From Salinicola salarius (GTDB lineage Bacteria > Pseudomonadota > Gammaproteobacteria > Pseudomonadales > Halomonadaceae), in assembly GCF_002179555.1 (NCBI RefSeq), contig NZ_NHOU01000019.1, positions 17,695 through 69,136 of the forward strand: a stretch of 51,442 bases of DNA, given 5' to 3'. The translations under genes were made by a program, and so were the position numbers. Numbering within the stretch: position 1 is the stretch's first letter; each line of letters starts with the position of its first letter. Below the pieces are notes generated by a model. That model had not been told where the DNA came from, searched no databases, and was given only the letters and a program-made list of their open reading frames with translations. Positions 8,347 through 15,944 of this stretch are shown in pieces.

Positions 8347-9615
8347 TCAGTCGATGCGGTCGACTCGGTCAATGACGAGCCCACTACGCGGATTGGCGGG
8401 CATGCGGGTCAGAGCTATCGAAAGGTCCTGGTCCGGGACGCGATAGCGTAATTGATGCGCGAACTTGTCGAGGGTCAAGTCCATCAGCGCCAGCGTGATC
8501 CACTCCCCGGGGCAGCGGTGTCCGGTGGCGTACTCGCCGCCGCCTTGCGGGATCGTGGCGAAGCGATGGCAGTCTTCGCTTTCCTGCTCGAAGCGCTCCG
8601 GCAGGAATCGATCGGGTTCGTCCCAGCGGTTGGGGTCGTGGTTGGTGCCGTAAAGGTCCAGCACGACTTGCCAGCCGTGATGGAAACGGTAGTCACGCCA
8701 GACGAAATCCTGCCTGACTCGCGCGACCAGGAAGGGAAAGAAGGGATAGTAGCGCCGAACCTCCTCGATGAAGCCACGGCGATAGGCGCTCCTTTCAGCC
8801 GTCTGCTGCAGCTTTGCGAGGCTGTCGGGATGCTCATGCATCGCCAGCACGGTGAAGACCATATAGCGCGCGACGGCCACGATCGGGCGGATCAGATTGA
8901 GAAGCTCGACGGCCACGATACGGCTGGGGAGTCGTGCGCCAGTCTCGTCCCGGAAGTCGGCAAAGGCGGGCAGGGGGAGAGCGGGATCGACCGATTCGGG
9001 GCGGCGCCGATAGTCGTCGATCATCGACATCAAGGTGTTTTCGGTCTGGTGGCGGGCGCGACGGGCTTTCCAGTGCTTGGGGCCGACGCTGCCTCCACCC
9101 TCTATCATCAGCACGAGACTTTGCGTCAACCCCGCCACATGCTTCTCTTTCAGTGCGATACCGCACCAGTCGCAGGCGGCGCGACAGAGCATTTGGTGGA
9201 ACTCGTCCAGCAAAACGAGAGACGCACCGGATTGCCAGTGGGGCATTCGCGCCTGCCAGGACTGCTCGACGAGATGGAGCAGGTCGTCGATTCGCGCCTG
9301 GGACATGAAGGCGAGAAACATCGCCTTGCGGCGCCGATGGGATTCGCCCTCGAGCCCCTGGATGCCGCCGACGCCAAAGAGCGTCTTCTGCATTCGCTTG
9401 GGAGCCGCCTGCTCTCGGGTCAGGCGATCCTGGTCGTAGAACAGCCGGGCGGCTTCCTCGCCCCGCAGGAACAGGGTCTTCTGCAACATGAGCCGGGAAC
9501 GGAATACATCGCTACCCAGCCGATCGCACTGCGATCCGATATAGCCGTACCCTTCCTGAATCAACGCGAGCGTACAGTCCCGGTTTGCCCGGGGAGCTTC
9601 CTGGTAGCGGCTCAT
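8347..9615 (-). CDS. CYP152-type cytochrome P450 fatty-acid peroxygenase
   Basis: The 422-residue protein has the haem-ligand loop GGGEYATGHRCPGE (Cys368) and the ExxR motif (Glu284/Arg287). The distal helix carries Arg243-Pro244 (LNLIRPIVAVARY) in place of the usual acid-alcohol pair. This is the hallmark of CYP152 peroxygenases, where Arg binds the fatty-acid carboxylate and H2O2 is used directly. The residue equivalent to Gln85 of P450-BSbeta (His85 of OleT) is Gln86 in GGIQGLEG, which favours alpha/beta-hydroxylation over decarboxylation to alkenes. These assignments follow family knowledge; substrate chain length is unknown. It starts 13 nt after the stop of the ThDP enzyme, in the same operon. 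Confidence 0.9.
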   Translation of the reverse strand: MSRYQEAPRANRDCTLALIQEGYGYIGSQCDRLGSDVFRSRLMLQKTLFLRGEEAARLFYDQDRLTREQAAPKRMQKTLFGVGGIQGLEGESHRRRKAMFLAFMSQARIDDLLHLVEQSWQARMPHWQSGASLVLLDEFHQMLCRAACDWCGIALKEKHVAGLTQSLVLMIEGGGSVGPKHWKARRARHQTENTLMSMIDDYRRRPESVDPALPLPAFADFRDETGARLPSRIVAVELLNLIRPIVAVARYMVFTVLAMHEHPDSLAKLQQTAERSAYRRGFIEEVRRYYPFFPFLVARVRQDFVWRDYRFHHGWQVVLDLYGTNHDPNRWDEPDRFLPERFEQESEDCHRFATIPQGGGEYATGHRCPGEWITLALMDLTLDKFAHQLRYRVPDQDLSIALTRMPANPRSGLVIDRVDRID

Positions 9616-9628
9616 TCATGCATCCCGA

Positions 9629-11419
9629 TCAAGGTGTCTTGGCGATGAAGCTTTTCGAGAACTGTTTGACCGATGCCTTGATGGTATCCAGGGCATCCGG
9701 GTCGCCGTGCAGCAGCGCCGACATGTAGGCCTTTGCCTGCTCCTTGGCGATATGGGGCGGGATGGGCGGAATGTCCGGGTCGGTATGAAAATCGAGCACC
9801 GTTGGCCGGTCGCTGCCGAGTGCCTGGTCCCAGGCATCGCCGATCTGCTCCGGCGTCGTCACCTCGATCCCGACCAGTCCCAGCGACGCGGCGTAGCGGG
9901 CGTAGGAGAACGCCGGCAGATCCTGCGAGGCTTCGTATTTGGGGTCGCCGTCCTGCACGCGCATCTCCCAGGTCACCTGGTTGAGATCGCGATTGTTGAG
10001 CACGACCACGATGAGCCGTGGATCGTCCCAGCGGTGCCAGTACTTGCTGACCGTGATCAGTTCCGCGTTGCCGTTCATCTGCATGGCACCGTCGCCGACG
10101 AAAGCGATCGAGACCCGATCGGGAAAGGCGAATTTTGCCGCGATCGCGTAGGGCACCGCGTTGCCCATGGTTGCCAGGCCACCCGATACCGAGCCTCGCA
10201 TCCCTTCGCGAAAACGAAGGTCGCGGGCGTACCAGTTGGCTGCCGAGCCGGAGTCACAGGTTAGCAGGCAACGGTCGGGCAGGCGTTCGGAAGCTTCCCA
10301 GAACACGCGTTGCGGATTGATGGGGTCGGCGTCGCTCATGGCGCGTTTTTCCAGCAGCTTCCACCATTCGGCGACGGCGGACTCGATGGAGCGCTGCCAG
10401 TGGCGGTCGGTCTTGCGTTTGAGCAGCGGCAGTAGCGCCTGGAGCGTGCTCACGCTATCACCGTTGAGATTGACCTCCATCGGGTAGCGCATCCCGAGCA
10501 TGCGGGGTTCGATATCGATCTGTACCCCGCGAGCCTGACCTTCCTTCGGCAGGAATTCCGAATAGGGGAAGCTCGAGCCGATCATCAGCAAGGTGTCGCA
10601 TTCGGACATCAGGATCCAGCTGGGGTTGGTGCCCAGCAGGCCGATGGATCCGGTGACATAGGGCAGGTCGTCCGGCAGTACGTCTCGCCCCAGAAGGGCC
10701 TTGGCAACGCCGGCACCGAGCAGGCCGGCGACTTCCTCGAGTTCCCGCTCCGCGCCTCTGGCCCCGGCGCCCACGAGAATGGCAACCCGCTTGCCCGCGT
10801 TCAGCACCTCTGCCGCCTGGGCGAGTGCCCGAGCGTCAGGCATGATGCTGGCCGAGGTGTAGCCAATCCCGGAATGTACGGTGCCATGGGCATGCGCGGG
10901 TACTTCGACGGCCTGCTGGGACTGCAGGTCGTTGGGCACGATGATGGCAGTGACGGTACGCTCGCCGTGGGCGATGCGCACGGCGCGATCGATCAGATGA
11001 CGAACCTGCCCCGGGCTTGTCGCCATGTGCACGTAATCGCCGGCGACATCCTTGAACAGCGATACCAGATCCACCTCCTGCTGGTATTCGCCGCCGAGCG
11101 CCGTCCTGGCCTGCTGTCCGACGATGGCAACCACCGGCACGTGATCCTTCTTTGCATCGTAGAGCCCATTGAGCAGATGGATCGCTCCAGGGCCCGAGGT
11201 CGCCATGCAGATACCGACTTCGCCGGTAAACTTGGCGTGCCCGCAAGCCATGAAGGCAGCCATTTCCTCGTGCCTTGGCTGAATGAAGTCGATCGCCCCT
11301 TCGGCACGGTTCAACGCGCCCATGAGCCCGTTATTGCCGTCACCGGAGTAGCCAAATATCCGGGTGATGCCCCATGCCTGTAGCCGACCGATGATGAAAT
11401 CGCTGACTTGTTCTGCCAT
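9629..11419 (-). CDS. PoxB-like thiamine-diphosphate-dependent oxidase/decarboxylase
   Basis: The 596-residue protein has the three-domain architecture of the pyruvate oxidase/acetolactate synthase family: PYR domain with catalytic Glu51 in RHEEM, a central domain at about 190-330, and a PP domain with the ThDP/Mg motif GDG...NN (FVGDGAMQMNGN to VVVLNN). The C-terminal pattern IPPHIAKEQAK matches PoxB-type proteins. The PP-domain segment NNRDLNQVTWEM differs from E. coli PoxB, so it is a separate subfamily and the true substrate is uncertain. FAD use is likely but not proven. The start has a strong AAAGGAGG site. It follows a Crp/Fnr gene by 111 bp and precedes the P450 by 13 nt. Confidence 0.85.
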   Translation of the reverse strand: MAEQVSDFIIGRLQAWGITRIFGYSGDGNNGLMGALNRAEGAIDFIQPRHEEMAAFMACGHAKFTGEVGICMATSGPGAIHLLNGLYDAKKDHVPVVAIVGQQARTALGGEYQQEVDLVSLFKDVAGDYVHMATSPGQVRHLIDRAVRIAHGERTVTAIIVPNDLQSQQAVEVPAHAHGTVHSGIGYTSASIMPDARALAQAAEVLNAGKRVAILVGAGARGAERELEEVAGLLGAGVAKALLGRDVLPDDLPYVTGSIGLLGTNPSWILMSECDTLLMIGSSFPYSEFLPKEGQARGVQIDIEPRMLGMRYPMEVNLNGDSVSTLQALLPLLKRKTDRHWQRSIESAVAEWWKLLEKRAMSDADPINPQRVFWEASERLPDRCLLTCDSGSAANWYARDLRFREGMRGSVSGGLATMGNAVPYAIAAKFAFPDRVSIAFVGDGAMQMNGNAELITVSKYWHRWDDPRLIVVVLNNRDLNQVTWEMRVQDGDPKYEASQDLPAFSYARYAASLGLVGIEVTTPEQIGDAWDQALGSDRPTVLDFHTDPDIPPIPPHIAKEQAKAYMSALLHGDPDALDTIKASVKQFSKSFIAKTP

Positions 11420-11530
11420 TGAGGCCTCCTTTATCCACTGCGCTACCGGTTCTTCCTGAACCGTGAATGTGCGATGACCAGTCAGGCCAGTGTCGATAAA
11501 ACGGTCAAATCGGTGGGATTGGCTATTGGA

Positions 11531-12361
11531 TCAATGCGATTTGGATGCTGTGGCGGCGCGTTGCCTGGCGCGACTGCAGCTATGCAGATAGGCCGTATTG
11601 AAACCGGCTAACGCCAATAGTGCCGGGTAATCGAGAAGCCGAATATTGCGTGAATCCTTATCCCGAGTTAATAGACCCTTGGCTTCGAGCTGGCTCAGAC
11701 AACGACACACATGTACGTTGGTCATGCCCAATAGATCACCGATGACCTGCTGGGATAGGGGGATGGTCAGATCCCTCATCTCTGAGCGCGAAAAGTTGAG
11801 ACGCGCATGCAGTTCGAGCACGAAATAGGCGAGCCGTGTCGTTGCGTCATGACTGATCAGATTGTTGAGTCGATCCGCCATGATGTTGCATTGGTGCATG
11901 GTGGCCGCGAGCATGGCATGCACCAGGCTGTGGTCTTTCTGCATCACCTGATCGAGTTGGGACTTGTGCATCGGGATGACCAGGCCGTCGGTCAACATGA
12001 TGACCTCGTCGAAACGACCACCAGCGTGATAGTCCCGCAGGCCGACGATGTCGCCTGGCAGGTAGAGATCGATGATCTGGCGCTTGCCTTCTTCGGTGAC
12101 ACGACAGGAGCACGCCCAACCATCCTGAATCGCCAACAGATATCTGTTATTCAGGTTGTGATTCTTGATCACGCTTCCCTTTTTGAAGCGACGGGGTGCC
12201 TGCTGTAGCTCAGCCAGCGTTTCGCGGTTGCTGATCGACAGTGGTGCGTGGTGAGAGAAGATTTCGAAATAGAGTGAATAGTCATGCCATAGCTGGGAGT
12301 TCGCCGAGACTCGTCGGGAAAGCTTGGATGGTCGGCCAGTCACTTCGACTAGTGAAGACAT
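11531..12361 (-). CDS. Crp/Fnr-family transcriptional regulator
   Basis: The 276-residue protein has an N-terminal cyclic-nucleotide-binding-like beta-roll (YLPGDIVGLRDYH at its core) and a C-terminal winged helix with recognition region LLGMTNVHVCRCLSQL. There is no FNR-type N-terminal cysteine cluster, so it probably does not carry an iron-sulfur centre; the signal is unknown. N- and C-terminal tails (about 40 and 25 residues) extend beyond the domain core. It lies upstream of, and in the same direction as, the ThDP enzyme-P450 pair and may control it. A paralogous regulator is encoded at 25021. Confidence 0.9.
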   Translation of the reverse strand: MSSLVEVTGRPSKLSRRVSANSQLWHDYSLYFEIFSHHAPLSISNRETLAELQQAPRRFKKGSVIKNHNLNNRYLLAIQDGWACSCRVTEEGKRQIIDLYLPGDIVGLRDYHAGGRFDEVIMLTDGLVIPMHKSQLDQVMQKDHSLVHAMLAATMHQCNIMADRLNNLISHDATTRLAYFVLELHARLNFSRSEMRDLTIPLSQQVIGDLLGMTNVHVCRCLSQLEAKGLLTRDKDSRNIRLLDYPALLALAGFNTAYLHSCSRARQRAATASKSH

Positions 12362-12706
12362 AGTGATCTACCTCGGCAAATGTTCTGTCAGATGGTCCGG
12401 CAAATTGGCTTGAAAGCCTTTCTACGAGAATCGTTTTGGCCGCATTGGCCTGACATTGAAAGCGCTTTGCAAAAGGCTTTTATTACAAACTGCCTGGCAC
12501 GGCTGTTCGATGTTGGCTTTGCATCCTGGCGGAATTGTTGACGAAAACCGATCATTCACCGCACGTAAAGGAGCAGGCTGACGGGGCGTTATCCGCGTTG
12601 TTTACCGCACCCGTCATGGAGCCTGTCCTTCGACTCTGGATCATCGAAAAGGTGCTTTTTTCAAGGCAGCGCCCTGAAGCGCTGCTTTTTTCGCTATCAA
12701 CAAGGC
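12362..12706. other. Intergenic gap holding a plus-strand terminator but no clear gene
   Basis: No convincing ORF is present. A plus-strand intrinsic terminator at 12666-12691 has no assignable plus-strand gene upstream of it. Upstream, TTGAAA at 12456-12461 with an AT-rich hexamer about 17 nt later could be a plus-strand promoter, so a small transcript of roughly 200 nt is possible. The right part also holds the minus-strand 3' end of the KGG gene, and the left end holds the promoter of the Crp/Fnr gene. Confidence 0.5.
12666..12691 (+). terminator. Rho-independent terminator on the plus strand
   Basis: GCAGCGC (12666-12672) and GCGCTGC (12679-12685) form a perfect 7-bp GC-rich stem with loop CCTGAA, followed by six T. 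In the minus direction the stem is followed by CTTGA, so it does not suit the KGG gene, which ends at 12707 on the minus strand. Confidence 0.8.
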
Positions 12707-13060
12707 TCAATGGCCCTGACTTTTACCGCCCTTGTGGCCAGCCTCGGAGGCCTTCTTCGGATCGTTCTTGAAGTTGCCGGAACTCTCCTGACCGCCCTTG
12801 TGACCAGCTTCGGCAGCTCTTTCAGGATCGTTCTTGAAATTACCGGAACTCTCCTGACCACCCTTGTGGCCAGCTTCGGCAGCTCTTTCGGGGTCATTCT
12901 TGAAATTACCGGAACTCTCTTGGCCACCCTTGTGGCCAGCTTCTGCAGCCTTCTCGGGATCGTTCTTGAAGTTGCCGGAACTTTCCTGGCCGCCTTTATG
13001 ACCGGCTTCCGAAGCCTTTTCACGATCATTCTGAAAATTACCGGGATTACGGTTAGTCAT
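12707..13060 (-). CDS. KGG-repeat general stress protein (con-10/YciG-like)
   Basis: The 117-residue, very hydrophilic protein consists of five tandem 22-residue units from residue 6 to about 114, each of the form GNFKNDPEKAAEAGHKGGQ. This is the stress-induced KGG motif found in fungal con-10 and E. coli YciG/YmdF. No catalytic residues or membrane segments are present. YciG homologues are general-stress (often RpoS-dependent) proteins linked to motility and survival. E. coli yciG lies beside yciF/yciE, and here a DUF892 gene (YciE/YciF family) is the divergent neighbour across the AT-rich gap, so the association is kept in a different arrangement. Confidence 0.9.
   Translation of the reverse strand: MTNRNPGNFQNDREKASEAGHKGGQESSGNFKNDPEKAAEAGHKGGQESSGNFKNDPERAAEAGHKGGQESSGNFKNDPERAAEAGHKGGQESSGNFKNDPKKASEAGHKGGKSQGH
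12719..13045. repeat. Five tandem 66-bp coding repeats in the KGG gene
   Basis: The KGG protein is encoded by five consecutive 66-bp units that stay highly similar at the DNA level, the middle three almost identical. Copy-number change by slippage or recombination is expected. Confidence 0.85.
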
Positions 13061-13491
13061 TTCAGATTCTCCCTTTCCTTAGGTTCGGTACAAATGATGG
13101 CCCGTCGCCATCAGTACTCAAGATAGTGGAATCTCGTAGTTGGTCGAGCCAATCAGGTTTTTAAATGTTATTAAATGAAATTAGGAAATGGTGTTTTTTA
13201 TTGCGCCTAGTTGGGCTTGGTTTTTTGTTAAAATAAGCCTTTGTTTTTAAAGTGTTTTTAAGTCTAACTGCTTAATATAAACCATGTTAATTGTTAATTT
13301 TGTGTTGGCTTTGATAAAAGAAAATAAAGGATGTTTGCTATGGTTGGGGAAGGGGTGAAGGGAGGAGGGGGTTAACTTATGTTTATGTTAACGGATTACA
13401 TAACTATTCATGGAATCTAGGTTCATTGTTATCCCTTGATCTGTAAAATCCTGTCGGTAAGGAAGCGATACCAATAAGGAAAGGTGACCGG
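13061..13491. other. AT-rich divergent intergenic region between the KGG and DUF892 genes
   Basis: About 430 bp without a gene, sharply AT-rich from 13140 to 13480 in a GC-rich window. It must contain the promoters of both divergent stress genes. It includes an inverted pair of GTTAAC hexamers at 13371-13376 and 13387-13392 (centres 16 bp apart) and a G-rich run at 13347-13370. Such composition suits an H-NS/MvaT-like or sigma-S controlled region, which is inference. Confidence 0.6.
13371..13392. promoter_or_regulatory. Candidate operator: inverted GTTAAC hexamers
   Basis: GTTAAC, 10-nt spacer, GTTAAC. Each hexamer is itself palindromic and the pair lies about 100 bp upstream of the DUF892 start. 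No known regulator is assigned. Confidence 0.3.
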
Positions 13492-14001
13492 ATGCGAAAG
13501 ATGCGGGAATGTATCGATAGCTGGTTACGCGACGCGCACGCCATGGAGCGGGAATCCAGCGCTTTCCTCGGTGCCCGGCTTGGACGAATCGTGCATTACC
13601 CTAGTCTACACGATCTGCTTGAGGCGCACCTGCACGAGACCAACTGTCAAGTCGAACGGCTGGAAGATTTCATCGCACAGCGCTCGAGGGATGCCGGACC
13701 TTGGAAGCACCTCCGAGCCCGACTTCAAGGCGAGGCGCGCAGCGCATCGTTGAGTCTATGCGGCGATGAAGTCATCGAGACTGTGATTGCGCTCGTCACC
13801 CAAAAGCAAATGGAAATAGCGAGCTATCAAATACTGGCCGCGGCAGCGGAAGAAGCATCGGACGAAGAGGTAGCCGAGTTGTGCCAGACGCTATGTCAAC
13901 AAGAGCACATGCTGGTCAGCCGTGTTCAGCAGCAGGTACCTGAGCTCATCCATCTATATCTGCTGCGCGAGCGCATCAAAGGGGTTCCTTCGAAACGCTG
14001 A
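13492..14001 (+). CDS. DUF892 ferritin-like protein (YciE/YciF family)
   Basis: The 169-residue all-alpha protein shows the DUF892 pattern: an AMERESS helix start, then HLHETNCQVERLEDF, and two further long helices with the acidic/His residues expected of a ferritin-like four-helix bundle (ETVIALVTQKQMEIASYQ, CQQEHMLVSRV). E. coli YciE/YciF are stress proteins of this family; metal binding is not established. The start at 13492 is supported by AAGGAAAGG 7 nt upstream. It faces the KGG stress gene across the AT-rich region and precedes the GH13 pseudogene by 52 bp. Confidence 0.8.
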   Translation: MRKMRECIDSWLRDAHAMERESSAFLGARLGRIVHYPSLHDLLEAHLHETNCQVERLEDFIAQRSRDAGPWKHLRARLQGEARSASLSLCGDEVIETVIALVTQKQMEIASYQILAAAAEEASDEEVAELCQTLCQQEHMLVSRVQQQVPELIHLYLLRERIKGVPSKR

Positions 14002-14053
14002 CACTTGGTGAGGACTCGGATCATGCATTGGACGCAGAGAGATTGGAGTGAGG

Positions 14054-15689
14054 ATGAAATCTAGGCCCTGGTGGCGAGATCCCATCGTCAATCGTCGTGC
14101 TTCGCTCCACGATGCCGCTGGCGAACCGAAAATCGACTGGTGGGGCAGCGCGGTCATCTATCAATTGTCCCCCTGGAGCTTCCAGGACAGTAACGACGAC
14201 GGTATCGGTGACCTGCAAGGCATCATCCAGCGTCTGGACTACATCGGCTCGCTGGGCGTGGATGCGATCTGGTTGACGCCGGTGTTCGTCTCGCCGATGG
14301 ACGATTTCGGCTACGACGTGACCGGCGAACGCGAGATCGCGCCGTTGTTCGGCACCCGGGAGGATTTCACCCGGCTGGTCGAATCCCAAGGCGGACTGGT
14401 ACGTCTGGGCCGATCCTGCAGAAGACGGTGGCCCGCCCAACAACTGGCGCTCTTCGTTTTCCGGCGAGTCCGCCTGGCACTATGACGAAACGCGCCAGCA
14501 GTACTACTACGCCAACTTTCTCGCCAGCCAGCCGGATCTGAACTGGTTCAACGATGATATGCGGGATGCGGTACTCGACACGGCCCGCTACTGGCTGGAG
14601 GCCGGCATCGATGGGATGCGTCTGGATGCGGTCAATTTCTTCTGTCATCACCCCGAACTACGAGACAATCCGCCACGAGAAGAAGGGTCCGGGGTGCCCG
14701 ACGGCGTCTCGATGGACAATCCGCTGGCGGAACAGCTGCTGGTCAACAGTTTCTGCCGGCCGGAAACACTGGAACGGCTCGCCCCGCTGCGCGAACTGGT
14801 CGATGAGTATCCCGGCGTGGTGCTGCTGGGGGAGGTGATCGAGGCCGAAGACTCCATCCAGCTCGCCGCCGAGTACACCGCGGGCGATCGTCGTCTGCAC
14901 CTGGCCTATCACGGCGCCTTGCTGTTCGAGGAGCGGATGCGGGCCGGCCGGCTGCGTGAGGTGGTGAGCCGAGCGCTGGATGCGTTCGGCGAGGAGGGCG
15001 TCTGCTGGATCGTCGGCAATCACGACTTCGGGCGGCTGCGTTCCCAGTGGGCCGCTGCCGACGAGGATTACCCGCCCGCATTCTACCGCATGATGGCGAC
15101 GCTGCTGCTGATACTGCCCGGCTCGTTCTGTCTCTGGCAGGGGGATGAGCTCGGCCTGGAAGAGGCGAGGATTCCCGAAGACATTCCCCCCGAGAAGCTC
15201 AAGGACCCGTTCGGTCGCACCATGTACCCCACGCTCAAGGGGCGCGATGGCTCGCGCACGCCGATGCCTTGGGGCGACGGTGACGTCAACGCGGGCTTCA
15301 GTCGCGCGGAACCATGGTTGCCCCTACCGGCGGCGCACTATCAGCGGAGCGTCGCGAGACAACAGTCCGATCCGGATTCGATGCTCAACCACTGGCGCTG
15401 TCTGCTGCGTTGGCGCACGTTGCAGCCCGCGCTCAAGGCTGGCAGGACCACCATACTGACGTACGACGATCCGCTATTCGGCCTGCTGCGAGAATCGCAG
15501 GAGCAGCGCCTGCTCTGCCTGTTCAACGTCTCCGATCGAGCGATCGACGTGGATCTCGAACCGTTCGGCAACCTGCGCCCGGTGGAAGGGGTGGGCCACG
15601 CGGCCGGCCTGGAGGCCTCCTGCCGATTGGGTCCCTGGGGCGTGCTCCTGGCCGACCTGGTCGACCCCGCGCCAACCCGGAACGGTTGA
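14054..15689 (+). pseudogene. GH13 alpha-glucosidase, inactivated by an internal out-of-frame deletion
   Basis: The gene aligns along its length with the intact GH13 gene 250 bp downstream. At 14380-14383 the reading frame breaks: after ...REDFTRLVE the sequence jumps to DNA encoding PKADWYVWADPAEDGG in another frame. Relative to the paralogue about 101 nt are missing (33 codons + 2 nt), covering the conserved region I (DQVWNHTSDQH equivalent), so the product would stop at 14485. The remainder (14485-15689) keeps the nucleophile context GMRLDAVNF, the acid/base LLGE and GNHD. Start by ATG 14054 (GTG 14048 also possible). A sequencing or assembly error is not excluded, but a 101-nt loss is unlikely to be one. 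Confidence 0.85.
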
Positions 15690-15851
15690 AAAAGCCGCTG
15701 AAAGCACTGCTGCAGGAACTGCTGGAAAGCACTGCTGAAAGACTCGTTGAAATAGTCGCTGAAAGAACCGTTGAGAGAACGCTCGAGAACCGCCGAACAC
15801 GGCGCGAACGACCGCGTCGCCGATCGAGCCTGCGGCCGACCGGCGACATTG

Positions 15852-15899
15852 CCGGTCTTCTATGCCGGCCGGTCTTCTATGCCGGCCGGTCTTCTACGC
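15852..15899. repeat. 17-bp tandem repeat, 2.8 copies
   Basis: CCGGTCTTCTATGCCGG occurs at 15852-15868 and 15869-15885, with a partial third copy to 15899. Each unit begins CCGG and ends CCGG. It lies just upstream of the intact GH13 gene. The preceding stretch 15690-15790 is a degenerate array of CTGAAAG/CTGGAAAG-like words. Confidence 0.85.
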
Positions 15900-15944
15900 T
15901 AAGACGACCTGCGCATGAGGATGACCCACCGAGGAGCCCCCACG

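Noticed and set aside
12535-12771. 78-residue plus-strand frame crossing the terminator at 12666-12691
   Set aside because: It starts at TTG without a clear site, runs through a terminator hairpin and into the KGG gene's antisense; a non-coding transcript is more likely than a protein.
13141-13480. Replication origin or prophage attachment site in the AT-rich stretch
   Set aside because: No DnaA boxes in array, no integrase or tRNA nearby; the region is better explained as a divergent promoter region.
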